The position numbers and the translations under genes are program-made. The notes under the pieces are model-generated. The model was not told where the DNA came from, did not search any database, and saw only the letters and a program-made list of their open reading frames with translations. This document shows positions 29,416 through 38,071 of a DNA stretch of 64,000 bases, in pieces. Each line of letters opens with the position of its first letter. The stretch's first letter is position 1. The DNA is from JBDTSW01 sp963797835. Its GTDB lineage: Bacteria; Actinomycetota; Thermoleophilia; Solirubrobacterales; 70-9. The stretch covers positions 310,001-374,000 of the forward strand of contig CAWCRN010000024.1 of NCBI GenBank assembly GCA_963797835.1. Reading direction: 5' to 3'.

Positions 29416-29872
29416 TCAGTTCCTTCCCAGTCGGTTCTTGATCTGCGTGAGCTGTAGGCGCGCGAAGCGAGGCCAGGCGCGCGGGCGGGTGACCACAGCG
29501 CCGAGCAGCGGCAGTGGGTCGAAGTAGGCGAGGCGCTCGATCGCGAGGCCGTCGCGGAGGGTGATTCGATCGACCGCGGGCCAGCTGATCGGCCGGCCGC
29601 CGAGGGTGCCCGCGAGAGTGAACTCGATCAGACAACGCCGTCGCCGTCAGCGGCCCAGCTCTGGACGGTGGCGTGGAGGTCGGGGATCAGCGCGAAGATC
29701 GGCCGCGCGAACACCTCGCGGAAGGCCGCCTTGCCCACCGTCGTCGGGACCTGCGGCTGGACCATCCGGACGTCGTCGGTGATGACCCGCTCGAAGTGGT
29801 CGGCGAACGCGTCGGGGCCCTCGGATCCCGCCAGCCCGCGACGAACTCCTCGACCAAGGCAGCGGCGCTCAT
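29416..29872 (-). CDS. SnoaL/NTF2-like protein, second of a pair (frame broken)
   Basis: About 150 residues after repair. Starts SAAALVEEFVAGWRDPGPDAF and continues VRMVQPQVPTTVGKAAFREVF, DLHATVQSW and VIEFTLAGTLGGRPISW with VDRITLRDG, the conical NTF2-like fold pattern of SnoaL and steroid-isomerase relatives. The false stop near 29631 is removed if a triple third base (GTC/GTT/GTG) is collapsed. Its ATG overlaps the stop of the preceding SnoaL gene. Likely an enzyme or ligand-binding protein for a small lipophilic substrate, but unproven. Confidence 0.68.
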
Positions 29873-30323
29873 CACTCGCCCAGCTGGCGCAGCAGCGCCT
29901 GCGAGTCGACGTAGGTGTGCTTGGCGGTGAGCTTCCCGTCGGCGACCTCGATCACGTCGACGGCGTCGACCTCGAAGTGGGCGCCGGCCTCGGCGCTCTC
30001 GCCCTCGACCACCTCGCCGCTCTCGGCGAGGGTGCCGCTCATCGTCCAGCGCACGACCCAGCCGCCCTCGAGGATGTGGCTGTCCTGCTCGGCGAACGCG
30101 AGGTCGGGCCACTGCGCGAGGAAGCCCGCGAAGGTGTCGCGGATCGCCTCGCGCCCGTGGACCGGCTCGCCGTCGGCGTGCAGATGGAAGATGCCGTCCG
30201 CGGCGTGGAAGGCGGCGATCGCGTCGGGGTCATGGGACGCCCAGGCGTCGCCGTAGGCGTCGAACAGCTCCCGCATCGTCAGCGCGGCGGGGGGCGGGGG
30301 GGGGCGGTGGCGGACTCGGTCAT
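29872..30323 (-). CDS. SnoaL/NTF2-like protein, first of a pair
   Basis: About 150 residues. After an N-terminal Pro run (a C-rich homopolymer where the frame slips, near 30288-30305) it reads MRELFDAYGDAWASHDPDAIAAFHAADGIFHLHA by parts, then REAIRDTFAGFLAQWPDLAF, VVRWTMSGTL and a final AKHTYVDSQALLRQLGE. This is the SnoaL-like polyketide-cyclase/steroid-isomerase fold. A GAAGGAG ribosome-binding site precedes the ATG at 30323. First gene of a minus-strand operon with the second SnoaL gene and the hydrolase, divergent from tetR at 30379 and next to its operators. Confidence 0.75.
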
Positions 30324-30343
30324 CGCAGCTCCTTCGGCGGAGG

Positions 30344-30360
30344 ACATACAGACAGTATGT
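30344..30360. promoter_or_regulatory. TetR operator 1 (ACATAC-N5-GTATGT)
   Basis: Perfect dyad ACATAC-AGACA-GTATGT in the divergent region between the SnoaL operon and tetR. A second copy lies exactly 22 bp further on, so both would be on the same face of the helix. Likely binding site of the TetR protein encoded beside it. Confidence 0.6.
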
Positions 30361-30365
30361 ATCTA

Positions 30366-30382
30366 ACATACAGGTTGTATGG
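30366..30382. promoter_or_regulatory. TetR operator 2, overlapping the tetR start codon
   Basis: Dyad ACATAC-AGGTT-GTATGG, one mismatch from operator 1. It covers the ATG of the tetR gene (30379), so repressor binding there would also block its own expression. Centre-to-centre distance to operator 1 is 22 bp. Confidence 0.6.
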
Positions 30383-30969
30383 AAGTCAAGTCGACCCAGG
30401 TCGAGCGCTCGGAGGCGACCCGGGCCGAGCTCGTCGCGGCGGCCCGCCGTCTGTTCGGCGAACGCGGCTACGCCGAGGTCGGAACGGAGGAGATCGTCCG
30501 CGCCGCCGGCGTCACCCGAGGCGCGCTCTACCACCATTTCGAGAGCAAGCGCGAGCTGCTCGAGGCCGTCTACGAGCAGGTCGAGGGGGAGCTGACCGAG
30601 CAGATCGCGACCGCCGCGCTAGGCGGCTCGGACCCCGTGGAGGCGCTCCGCGCCGGCACCGGCATGTTCCTCGACGCCTGTCTCGAGCCCGAGGTGCAGC
30701 GCATCGTCCTGCTCGATGCCCCGGCCGTCCTCGGCTGGGAGCGCTGGCGCGAGATCGCCGCCGACCACGGCCTCGGCCTCGTTGAGGCGGCGCTGGGCGC
30801 CGCGATGGAGGCGGGCGCGATCGCCGAGCAGCCGCTGCGGCCCCTCGCCCACGTGATGATGGGGGCCCTCGACGAGGCGGCGATGGTGGTCGCCCGCGCC
30901 GAGGACACGGAGGCCGCCAGGGCCGAGGTCGGCGCCACGCTCGATGGGCTGCATCGAGGCGCTAGGTAA
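30379..30969 (+). CDS. TetR/AcrR family transcriptional regulator
   Basis: 196 residues. The N-terminal helix-turn-helix domain reads RAELVAAARRLFGERGYAEVGTEEIVRAAGVTRGALYHHFESKRELL (by parts), with the recognition helix GVTRGALYHHF. The ligand domain (about 70-196) is all-helical and includes DAPAVLGWERWREI. Two CATAC-N5-GTATG operators lie directly upstream, one across the start codon, so autoregulation and control of the divergent SnoaL/hydrolase operon are likely. The reading frame is intact although its neighbours are broken. The ligand is unknown, plausibly the substrate of the neighbouring hydrolase. Confidence 0.88.
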   Translation: MEVKSTQVERSEATRAELVAAARRLFGERGYAEVGTEEIVRAAGVTRGALYHHFESKRELLEAVYEQVEGELTEQIATAALGGSDPVEALRAGTGMFLDACLEPEVQRIVLLDAPAVLGWERWREIAADHGLGLVEAALGAAMEAGAIAEQPLRPLAHVMMGALDEAAMVVARAEDTEAARAEVGATLDGLHRGAR

Positions 30970-30981
30970 GATCGAACCACG

Positions 30982-31185
30982 ATGAAGACCGGCATCCACC
31001 CCGAATACACGCTCGCTCACGTGCGCTGTTCCTGCGGGAACGAGTTCTACACGCGCTCGACTGAGTCCGAGCTCCACGTCGAGATCTGCTCCGAGTGCCA
31101 CCCGTTCTACACGGGCAAGCAGAAGCTGGTCGACACCGGCGGCCGCGTCGAGCGGTTCAAGCGCCGCGCCGCCAGCAGCAGCTGA
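30982..31185 (+). CDS. rpmE: 50S ribosomal protein L31, zinc-binding form
   Basis: 67 residues, the standard L31 length. Starts MKTGIHPEYTLAHVRCSCG. Cys16 and Cys18 with Cys37 and Cys40 (EICSECHPFYTGKQK) form the zinc site of the C-plus type of L31, which is used under zinc sufficiency. It opens the conserved rpmE-prfA-prmC run. The frame is intact. Confidence 0.95.
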   Translation: MKTGIHPEYTLAHVRCSCGNEFYTRSTESELHVEICSECHPFYTGKQKLVDTGGRVERFKRRAASSS

Positions 31186-31209
31186 GCTAAGGGGTAGCCT
31201 CGCGGAGCC

Positions 31210-31769
31210 GTGGTTCCCCGGGGGCATCATCGAACTGGCCGGAGACGCGCGCGGCGGCGGTGGCCGCCACACTTGTCGCGCTGGGTGCGCCGAGCGCAGC
31301 CAGGGTGCGCTCCTCGGTACCTCCAACCTGGCTGGGCCGAGCACGAGCTCCCAGAGCTGCAGCGTCAACCCGAGTTGCACGTACATCCAGACCAAGGTCC
31401 CGGGCGGGGACGCCAAGGCTCCTTTCAACGGCCACGTCCGGAAGTGGCGCGTCTCGCTCGGACTCGCCGGCTCCGCTCAGCTCGTGGTCGTCAAGCGCCT
31501 GGCCAATGGCGAGTTCAAGGTGCTGCGCGCCTCAGACGTGGAGTCCGGCGGGACCGACGTCAACAGGTACACGACCGATCTCGGATCAAGCGGGGTCAGT
31601 CACCGGCGTCAGCCTCTCGGATGGTGCGGCCGTCGGTCAGTTCGACGACGCCGGGGCGCAGCGCCGGGGCTTCGTCCCGGCGATCCCCGTGGGCACGAGC
31701 GCCCCGCCCAACCCGTCCTACACCAGCGCCGACAAGTCGATCCAGCTGAACGCCACGCTTCAGCACTGA
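31210..31769 (+). CDS. Secreted hypothetical protein (frame broken)
   Basis: About 185 residues after repair. The GTG at 31210 begins VVPRGHHRTGRRRAA, then a hydrophobic signal (AVAATLVALGAPSAPGALLG). The mature part has a Cys pair (SQSCSVNPSCTYIQT) and beta-strand-rich sequence (NGHVRKWRVSLGLAGSAQLVVVKRLANGEFKVLRASD, by parts), ending DKSIQLNATLQH. Breaks near 31250 (two), 31300 (two) and 31577 are removable as doubled wobble bases. It interrupts the rpmE-prfA spacing. Function unknown. Confidence 0.5.
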
Positions 31770-31873
31770 GCGGCCTCCTCGGGCCTGCGTCGCCGCCCTC
31801 GAGGAGGCCTCGCAATCGAGAGCCACTCTCGATCCCGGCTCGGACCCGCACGCCGGCCGAATCCTGATGGTCG

Positions 31874-32842
31874 CTAGCGCCGCAGCCGGTTTGGCACGGC
31901 TCGCAGAGTGCCTCGACCCGCTTCGCCTCGTAGCGAATCTGGGCGTGGGTGAAGCGCAGCGGCGTGAGCCCCGCCGCGGCGTGCGTCTGGTCCCGTAGCC
32001 GGTCCCGGGCCTGCTGGGCAGGCGTGCGGTGGTAGCGCAGGCCGTCGGTCTCCACGATCAGGCCGAGCTCGGGCCAGAAGAAGTCGACCCTGAAGCCGTT
32101 GACCTACGCCCGGTGCCGGGCTTGGGCAGGCCGCGGCCATCGCGATCGGGACGAAGCGCCGTTCAAGCTCCGAGTCAGTGAGGACGAACGTGAGGCGGTC
32201 GAGGAGCTCGCGAAGCCGTGCCTTCCCGGGCCGCTGTGGCATCCGATCAAGCTCCGGCCGCAGCGACTCGGGATCGATCAGGTCCAGCTTGTCGGCATCG
32301 TTGATCGCTCGCTCGAGCTCGGCACCGAGAGGCCCGGACGCGATGTCGACGAGGGTCGCCGCCGGGCGCGCGTGACCGGGATGCCCTCGTCACTCCGATC
32401 TCCCACGGAGCCAGGTTGGACCGCCGGTGAGCCCGGATCCCCGCGAGCGGCGTCGACGTCCTCGGGCACCGAGACGTGGATCGTCTCGTCTCGTCGCCGG
32501 GCGGATCACCCTGAGCGCGGCGCCGCTGCCGTGGCTGAGCGCCGCGCGCGGGGCCACACGCAAGCACCGCGGCCCTCCACATGTCCCCTCGTCAGTGACT
32601 CGTCGTCCCACTGCGAAGACCCCGGGCCAGAGGCGGTGGAGCCGGCCGGTCGCAACGCGGTGGCGCACCGCGTGGCGGGTGAACCCCAGCCCGCGGAGCT
32701 GCTCCCAGGTCAGGACGTCGTCCTGGTCCGCTGCCAGGCCCCAGGCCGTCGAGATCGTGCGCTCATCGCGCCCATCACCGCGATGAGCGCGCAACGGCTC
32801 GAAACGCTCCCCCTCGGTGCCTCGTGCCGACGCCCGCGTCAC
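31874..32842 (-). CDS. AbiEi-like antitoxin N-domain fused to DUF559 (Vsr-like) nuclease domain (frame broken)
   Basis: About 310 residues after repair. The N-terminus (DVLTWEQLRGLGFTRHAVRHRVATGRLHRLWPGVFAVG by parts) is the winged-helix AbiEi_4 domain. The centre (AALSHGSGAALRVIRP, then IHVSVPED) is the AbiEi C-like region. The C-terminus (VDFFWPELGLIVETDGLRYH, then RDRLRDQTHAAAGLTPLRFTHAQI) is a DUF559 PD-(D/E)xK domain with Asp, Glu and Asp candidates. At least six frame breaks fit doubled or tripled wobble bases. Such fusions are common orphan genes in actinobacteria; no AbiEii toxin is nearby. It lies antisense between rpmE and prfA. Confidence 0.65.
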
Positions 32843-32852
32843 ACTAGGCGGC

Positions 32853-33977
<1,125 letters not shown>

Positions 33978-34806
33978 GGCGCTCACGAGCGCCACCGACG
34001 CGATGGCCGCGGCCGGGGTGCCCGGCCCACGACTCGACGCGGAGCTGCTGCTCGGCCGCGGCGACGGGCCTCGATCGCGCGGCGCTCGCGGCCGATCCCG
34101 GAGCGGGGGGTCGACGCGCAGGCGGCCAGGCGGTTCGGGGCGATGGTGCGCCGCCGCGTCGCCCGCGAGCCGGTCGCCTACATCCTCGGGCGCAAGGGCT
34201 TCCGCCACATCGAGCTGGCCGTGGACCGCCGGGCGCTGATCCCCCGGCCCGAGACGGAGCTGCTGGTGGAGGTGGCGGTGGAGCTGGCGCCCGCGAGCGT
34301 CGCTCGACGTGGGCGACGGGCTCTGGCGCCATCGCCTTGGCGTCGCCGACGAGCTGCCGGACGTGCGGTGAGTGGGGACGGACACGTCTCGCCGACGCGC
34401 TCGAGCTCGCTCGCTCTGAATGCCCGGCGCCTCTCCCTGGACGTCGATTTTCGGATGGTGGGCGCTGGGGGCCGCTCGAGGGACGTTGAGCGCCCAGTCA
34501 ACGGCCGATACGACCTCGTCTGGTAGCGAATCTTCCCTACGTGCGCGACGAAGAGTGGGACACGCTTCGCGCCCGAGATCCGCGGCTAGGAGCCCCGCGC
34601 AGGCCTTGTCGGCGGGCCCGACGGCATGGGGCCGATCGAGCGCGCTTCTCGGTGACTGCCGGCGAGGGCTGGATCGCGGCGATCGCACTCGAGGTCGGGG
34701 CCGGGCAGGCCGAGGCGGTTGCCGAGCTGGTCCGCAGGGCGGGCTTCGAGCGGACCGAGTCGCGGCGGGACCTGGCAGGGGTAGAGCGCGTCGTGGTGGG
34801 TCTGCC

Positions 34807-35418
34807 GTGAGCGACCTCGCCGCTTTCGAGGCCTGCATCCGCGACGGCGGCGTGGCGCTCTTCCCGGCCGACACGCTCTACGGCCTGGCCTGCGACCCCG
34901 CGAACGGCGAGGCGATCGACCGCATCCACGAGCTCAAGGGGCGCGACGACGGCAAGCCCTCGGCGGTGATGTTCTTCGCGCCGCTCGAGCTGCGCGAGGT
35001 GCTCTCCATGGCGGGGCCGCGGACGCGCGAGCGATCGGGGACCCTGCTTCCTGGTCCGGTCACGCTGGTGGTGGCGAACCCGCGCCGCCTGTACCCGCTG
35101 GCCTGCCGCGAGGATCCCGAGCGGCTGGGCGTACGGCTGATCGAAGGCCCGCTCGCCGGTGCCACGGTCGCGGTGTTCCAAACAAGCGCCAACCGCAGCG
35201 GCGAGCCGCGCCCTCGGCGGCTGGCCGATGTGGACGAGGCGATCCGGGACGCCGTCGACCTGGTCATCGACGGGGGCGAGGTGGGTGGCGAGCCCTCGAC
35301 CGTGCTCGACGTCACGCGAATCGAGGAGGGGACGTGGTCGATCTTGCGGGAGGGCGCGCTCAGCTCTCCGGAGGCGGCGGCTCTTCTCCGGGCATCAGGA
35401 ACTCCAGGCGGTACATGA
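34807..35418 (+). CDS. L-threonylcarbamoyladenylate synthase (Sua5/YciO/YrdC)
   Basis: 203 residues, a single YrdC domain. The signature regions are ALFPADTLYGLACDP (KxRxSxxPxx-like ATP/threonine pocket starts here), IHELKGRDDGKPSAVMFF, LLPGPVTLVV and FQTSANRSGEPRP. It makes threonylcarbamoyl-AMP for t6A37 of ANN-decoding tRNAs. The GTG start overlaps the prmC stop, as in many actinobacteria where the two are coupled. The 3' end overlaps the convergent NTF2-like gene by 59 bp. The frame is intact. Confidence 0.93.
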   Translation: MSDLAAFEACIRDGGVALFPADTLYGLACDPANGEAIDRIHELKGRDDGKPSAVMFFAPLELREVLSMAGPRTRERSGTLLPGPVTLVVANPRRLYPLACREDPERLGVRLIEGPLAGATVAVFQTSANRSGEPRPRRLADVDEAIRDAVDLVIDGGEVGGEPSTVLDVTRIEEGTWSILREGALSSPEAAALLRASGTPGGT

Positions 35419-35761
35419 GACCGTCCCGCACGGTGCCGATCGCCTTCGCCTCCTGCTCGACCTCGATCCCGCTGGCGTGCCCCTTCGCACGCAGCTTGAA
35501 GTCCATCAGCACCTTCCCCGGCCCGTAGGGCTCGTACGCCGTCGGCTCGACGAAGACCTCGTCCATCACCTCGTAGAAGGAGCTGAACCAGAGGCGCACG
35601 CCCTCATGCCCGCGGTAGACCTGCGGCTCGGCTGCGATTCCGGGGAGGGTCTCCATCTCGAAATCCGGGTGCACGAACTCGAGCATCGCCTCGACGCCGT
35701 CGCTCGCATAGGCCTCGAAGCTGCGGCGGATCAGCTCGGTGTCGCTGTCGGTGGCGGCCAC
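35360..35761 (-). CDS. Nuclear transport factor 2-like (SnoaL-like) protein
   Basis: 133 residues from a GTG start (35761). The pattern ELIRRSFEAYASDGVEAMLEFVHPDFEMET, then YRGHEGVRLWFSSFYEVM, VLMDFKLRAKG and DGLMYRLEFL is the small NTF2-like fold with a conical ligand cavity. Function cannot be assigned; family members are isomerases, dehydratases or binding proteins. It is divergent from the shortened rpiB (24 bp between starts) and convergent with sua5. Confidence 0.75.
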   Translation of the reverse strand: MAATDSDTELIRRSFEAYASDGVEAMLEFVHPDFEMETLPGIAAEPQVYRGHEGVRLWFSSFYEVMDEVFVEPTAYEPYGPGKVLMDFKLRAKGHASGIEVEQEAKAIGTVRDGLMYRLEFLMPGEEPPPPES

Positions 35762-35784
35762 GGGCCTCAGTATCCTCGACCGGA

Positions 35785-35991
35785 ATGCGGATCGCAGTCG
35801 GATCGGACCACGCCGGGTTCGGCCTGAAGCAGGATGTCGTGCCGCTCCTGACGCAGGCCGGGCGGCGCCTTGAGGAGGGGGCCGCACCCGAGATCATCGA
35901 ACGCTTCCTCGCGACCGATTTCGAAGGGGGCCGCCACCAGCGCCGCGTCGACCAGATCGCCGCGGTCGAGCGTGGCGAAACGTCCCCGTGA
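35785..35991 (+). CDS. Ribose-5-phosphate isomerase B with internal deletion
   Basis: Only 68 residues, against about 150 in RpiB. The first 26 residues (MRIAVGSDHAGFGLKQDVV...) are a normal RpiB start. They join directly to the normal C-terminus (RRLEEGAAPEIIERFLATDFEGGRHQRRVDQIAAVE, by parts). About 80 central residues are absent in frame, including the active-site Cys loop (GTGxG) and the HND region. The join lies in a GCCGGGC string near 35860. It cannot be an active isomerase as written. Either a real in-frame deletion or an assembly collapse. It keeps the GTGA overlap with the barstar gene. Confidence 0.75.
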   Translation: MRIAVGSDHAGFGLKQDVVPLLTQAGRRLEEGAAPEIIERFLATDFEGGRHQRRVDQIAAVERGETSP

Positions 35992-36383
35992 CCGTGACCG
36001 CCGCACAACTCGCCGTCCCCAGCCCCACCTGCATCCACTTCACGGACGCCGCTCCACGTCAGGCCGAGCTCGCCGGCCAGGGCCTCTTCGTCGCCGACAT
36101 CGGTGGGGGTGCCGTGCACACGGAGGAGGAGCTGTTCGAGGCGCTCGCCGGTGCGCTGCGCTTCCCCGAGAACTTCGCCGGCAACTGGGGCGCGCTCGAC
36201 GAGTGCCTGCGCGAGCTCGAGTGGCTGGGCGCCGAGAACGGTTGCGTCCTGATCATCAGGAACTCCGAGCACACCTGGAAAGGCCACAACCGCATGGCGG
36301 GCAGGTTTCACGCCTCGTGGTCTGAGGCCGGCGAGGAGTGGGTGCGGCGCGAGAAGCCGTTCCACCTCGTCTTCGAGTGGTGA
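35988..36383 (+). CDS. Barstar-family ribonuclease inhibitor
   Basis: 131 residues. The barstar core is clear: VHTEEELFEALAGALRFPENFAGNWGALDECLRELEW, by parts, with the NWxALDECL motif whose helix plugs the barnase active site, then a strand with VLIIRNSE. The C-terminal part (FHLVFEW) closes the sheet. The N-terminal 35 residues are an extension. The GTG start overlaps the end of the preceding gene. No barnase gene is visible in the window, so it may act on an outside RNase or on an incoming toxin. Confidence 0.85.
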   Translation: MTVTAAQLAVPSPTCIHFTDAAPRQAELAGQGLFVADIGGGAVHTEEELFEALAGALRFPENFAGNWGALDECLRELEWLGAENGCVLIIRNSEHTWKGHNRMAGRFHASWSEAGEEWVRREKPFHLVFEW

Positions 36384-36392
36384 GCGCTTCGG

Positions 36393-36977
36393 CTAGCTGA
36401 GCTGCGCCGAGGCGGCGCGGATGAACAGCTCGCGCGCCCGGCGGACCTCCGCGGTGTCACCGCGCTCGATGCGCTCGAGGCAGAGGCCTTCGAGGCCGGC
36501 GATCACCAGGACCGCCGCGGTCTCGTCGGGCTCGCCGAGCAGATCGGTGAGCACGCGGCGCCAGCCTGCCTTGATCTCGCGCATCACCGCGCGGACGTCG
36601 TCCTCCACGACCGACACGGCGTTCAGGTCGAAGTAGACCCGGGGGAGCCGCTCGTCGCGGTCCATCAGGGCCCAGAGGCCGTCGGCGGCTCCGCGCACCA
36701 CCTCCTCGGTGGAGGCGGCATCGGTGAGCCCGCCCAGGATGTCCTCGCTGATCGCCTCCCCGAGCTGGCGTCCCGCCGCCGCGATCAGGCCCTGCTTGGA
36801 GCCGAAGTGATAGGAGATCAGCGCCTTGTTCTCCCCGGCGCGGGCTGCGACCTTGGCGATCGAGAGCCCCGCATACCCCTCCTCCTTCAGGACGTCGAGG
36901 CAGGCGTCGAGGATGCGTTCGCGGGCGCCCGTGGAGGGGCGCCCGCGCCGCGCGGTCGACGGTGCGACTCCGCTCAA
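36393..36977 (-). CDS. TetR family regulator coupled to R2lox gene
   Basis: 194 residues. The DNA-binding domain reads RERILDACLDVLKEEGYAGLSIAKVAARAGENKALISYHFGSKQGLI, by parts, with the recognition helix AGENKALISYHF. The C-terminal domain has VRGAADGLWALMDRDERLPRVYFDLN and EGLCLERIERGD. The TTG start overlaps the R2lox stop (TTGA), so the two are one operon read from about 37942. The likely operator is the ATTGATCAAT palindrome upstream of R2lox, making this an autoregulated pair. Confidence 0.87.
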   Translation of the reverse strand: MSGVAPSTARRGRPSTGARERILDACLDVLKEEGYAGLSIAKVAARAGENKALISYHFGSKQGLIAAAGRQLGEAISEDILGGLTDAASTEEVVRGAADGLWALMDRDERLPRVYFDLNAVSVVEDDVRAVMREIKAGWRRVLTDLLGEPDETAAVLVIAGLEGLCLERIERGDTAEVRRARELFIRAASAQLS

Positions 36978-37942
36978 GCGGCTGCGCCCTCAGCGAGCAT
37001 CGCCGGGTCGAGGCCCATCGCCGCGAGCTTCTTCGAGAGCGACTTCGCCGCGTACTCGAAGATCTCCGACGAGTGGTAGAACGGCGTCTGGAAGTCGTAG
37101 GGGTCATCCACCCACGGCGGCACGAACACGAGCGGCGCCACCGGCAGGCACTCCTTCAGCGTCGCCTCGATGACCTTCGCGTTGGCGGGATCGTCCTTGA
37201 TCGCGTCGGCCAGGAACTTGACCCCGAAGCCGACGTGGCGCGACTCGTCGCGGTTCACGGCCGTGAAGCCCTGCACGAAGCCGGGGAACCAGCCGCGCTC
37301 CTTCAGCGACTTGATCATGAACCGGGCGGCGGTGAGGGCCAGCATGCCCTCGATCACCACCATGTAGACGGTGATCCCCCGGACGAGGGCGGGGAAGTCG
37401 CTCGGATCCTTGCGCAGGCGCTCGGCGCAGTCGTGGAGGATGCCGTCGAACATCGTCTCCCAGTCCTTGTTCACCACGTAGCGGTGCTGCTGGAGCTGGT
37501 CGGCGATCCCGTCGGCGTCCGAGTCGAACACCTCCCGGTAGAAGCGGTCCCAGAAGACCACGTGCTTGGCCTCGTCCGAGATCTGAGTGGTCAGGAAGAG
37601 CTGCGCCTCCTTGTGGGGCGCCGCAAGTGCGAAGGGGAGCAGCTCGACGGTGACCCGGTCCTCGGCGATGAAGAACTCCGAGAACCCGAACGCCAGGAAT
37701 TTCCGCTCCTCCTCGGTGAACATGTCCGGGTCGGCCCACTGGCGGGCGTCCTCGGTCATGTCGAAGTCCTCGGTGGACCAATGCTGGCGCTGCCAGCGCA
37801 GGAAGAGCTTCTCGTAGGAGGGGGCTGCCTCCACGATCCGGTCGAGGCCGGACATGACCTTGTCGATGTCGCCGTCCAGCAGGACGCTGAGCGCCTCGTC
37901 CTCGGTCTCGAGCTCGCCGTTGGTGGTCGCGGTATCAGGCAT
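36974..37942 (-). CDS. R2-like ligand-binding oxidase (R2lox), diiron/Mn-Fe ferritin-like protein
   Basis: 322 residues from the ATG preceded by GAGGAGG. Metal ligands can be assigned as Glu94 (FIAEDRVTVE), Glu124 and His127 (SDEAKHVVF), Glu198 (VVIEGML), and Glu233 and His236 (RDESRHVGFG). In mycobacterial R2lox an ether crosslink joins Val71 and Tyr162. The equivalent Val97 (three after the first Glu) and Tyr193 (five before the third) are both present, which separates it from ribonucleotide reductase R2. A Mn/Fe cofactor binding a fatty acid is expected. Coupled to a TetR gene downstream. Confidence 0.85.
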   Translation of the reverse strand: MPDTATTNGELETEDEALSVLLDGDIDKVMSGLDRIVEAAPSYEKLFLRWQRQHWSTEDFDMTEDARQWADPDMFTEEERKFLAFGFSEFFIAEDRVTVELLPFALAAPHKEAQLFLTTQISDEAKHVVFWDRFYREVFDSDADGIADQLQQHRYVVNKDWETMFDGILHDCAERLRKDPSDFPALVRGITVYMVVIEGMLALTAARFMIKSLKERGWFPGFVQGFTAVNRDESRHVGFGVKFLADAIKDDPANAKVIEATLKECLPVAPLVFVPPWVDDPYDFQTPFYHSSEIFEYAAKSLSKKLAAMGLDPAMLAEGAAA

Positions 37943-37996
37943 GTCTTGGGCCTCCTCAGGGGCAGATCGCAGTGTCCGGGCCCGTATTCTTAACCG

Positions 37997-38006
37997 ATTG
38001 ATCAAT
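37997..38006. promoter_or_regulatory. Palindrome upstream of the R2lox-tetR operon, possible operator
   Basis: Perfect 10-bp palindrome ATTGATCAAT in an AT-rich patch (TTAACCG to the left, AAATGTC to the right) that stands out in this GC-rich region. It is about 55 bp before the R2lox start and 66 bp before glyA. Likely target of the TetR encoded in the same operon. Confidence 0.5.
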
Positions 38007-38071
38007 AAATGTCAAGCGTCGGGTCGAATCCCTAACGTGTCAACCTCCCAGACCGCGCCGAAGGAGCCCAG

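Noticed and set aside
35988..36977. Barstar plus TetR as a toxin-antitoxin pair
   Set aside because: The genes are convergent, TetR is coupled to R2lox, and no RNase toxin is present.
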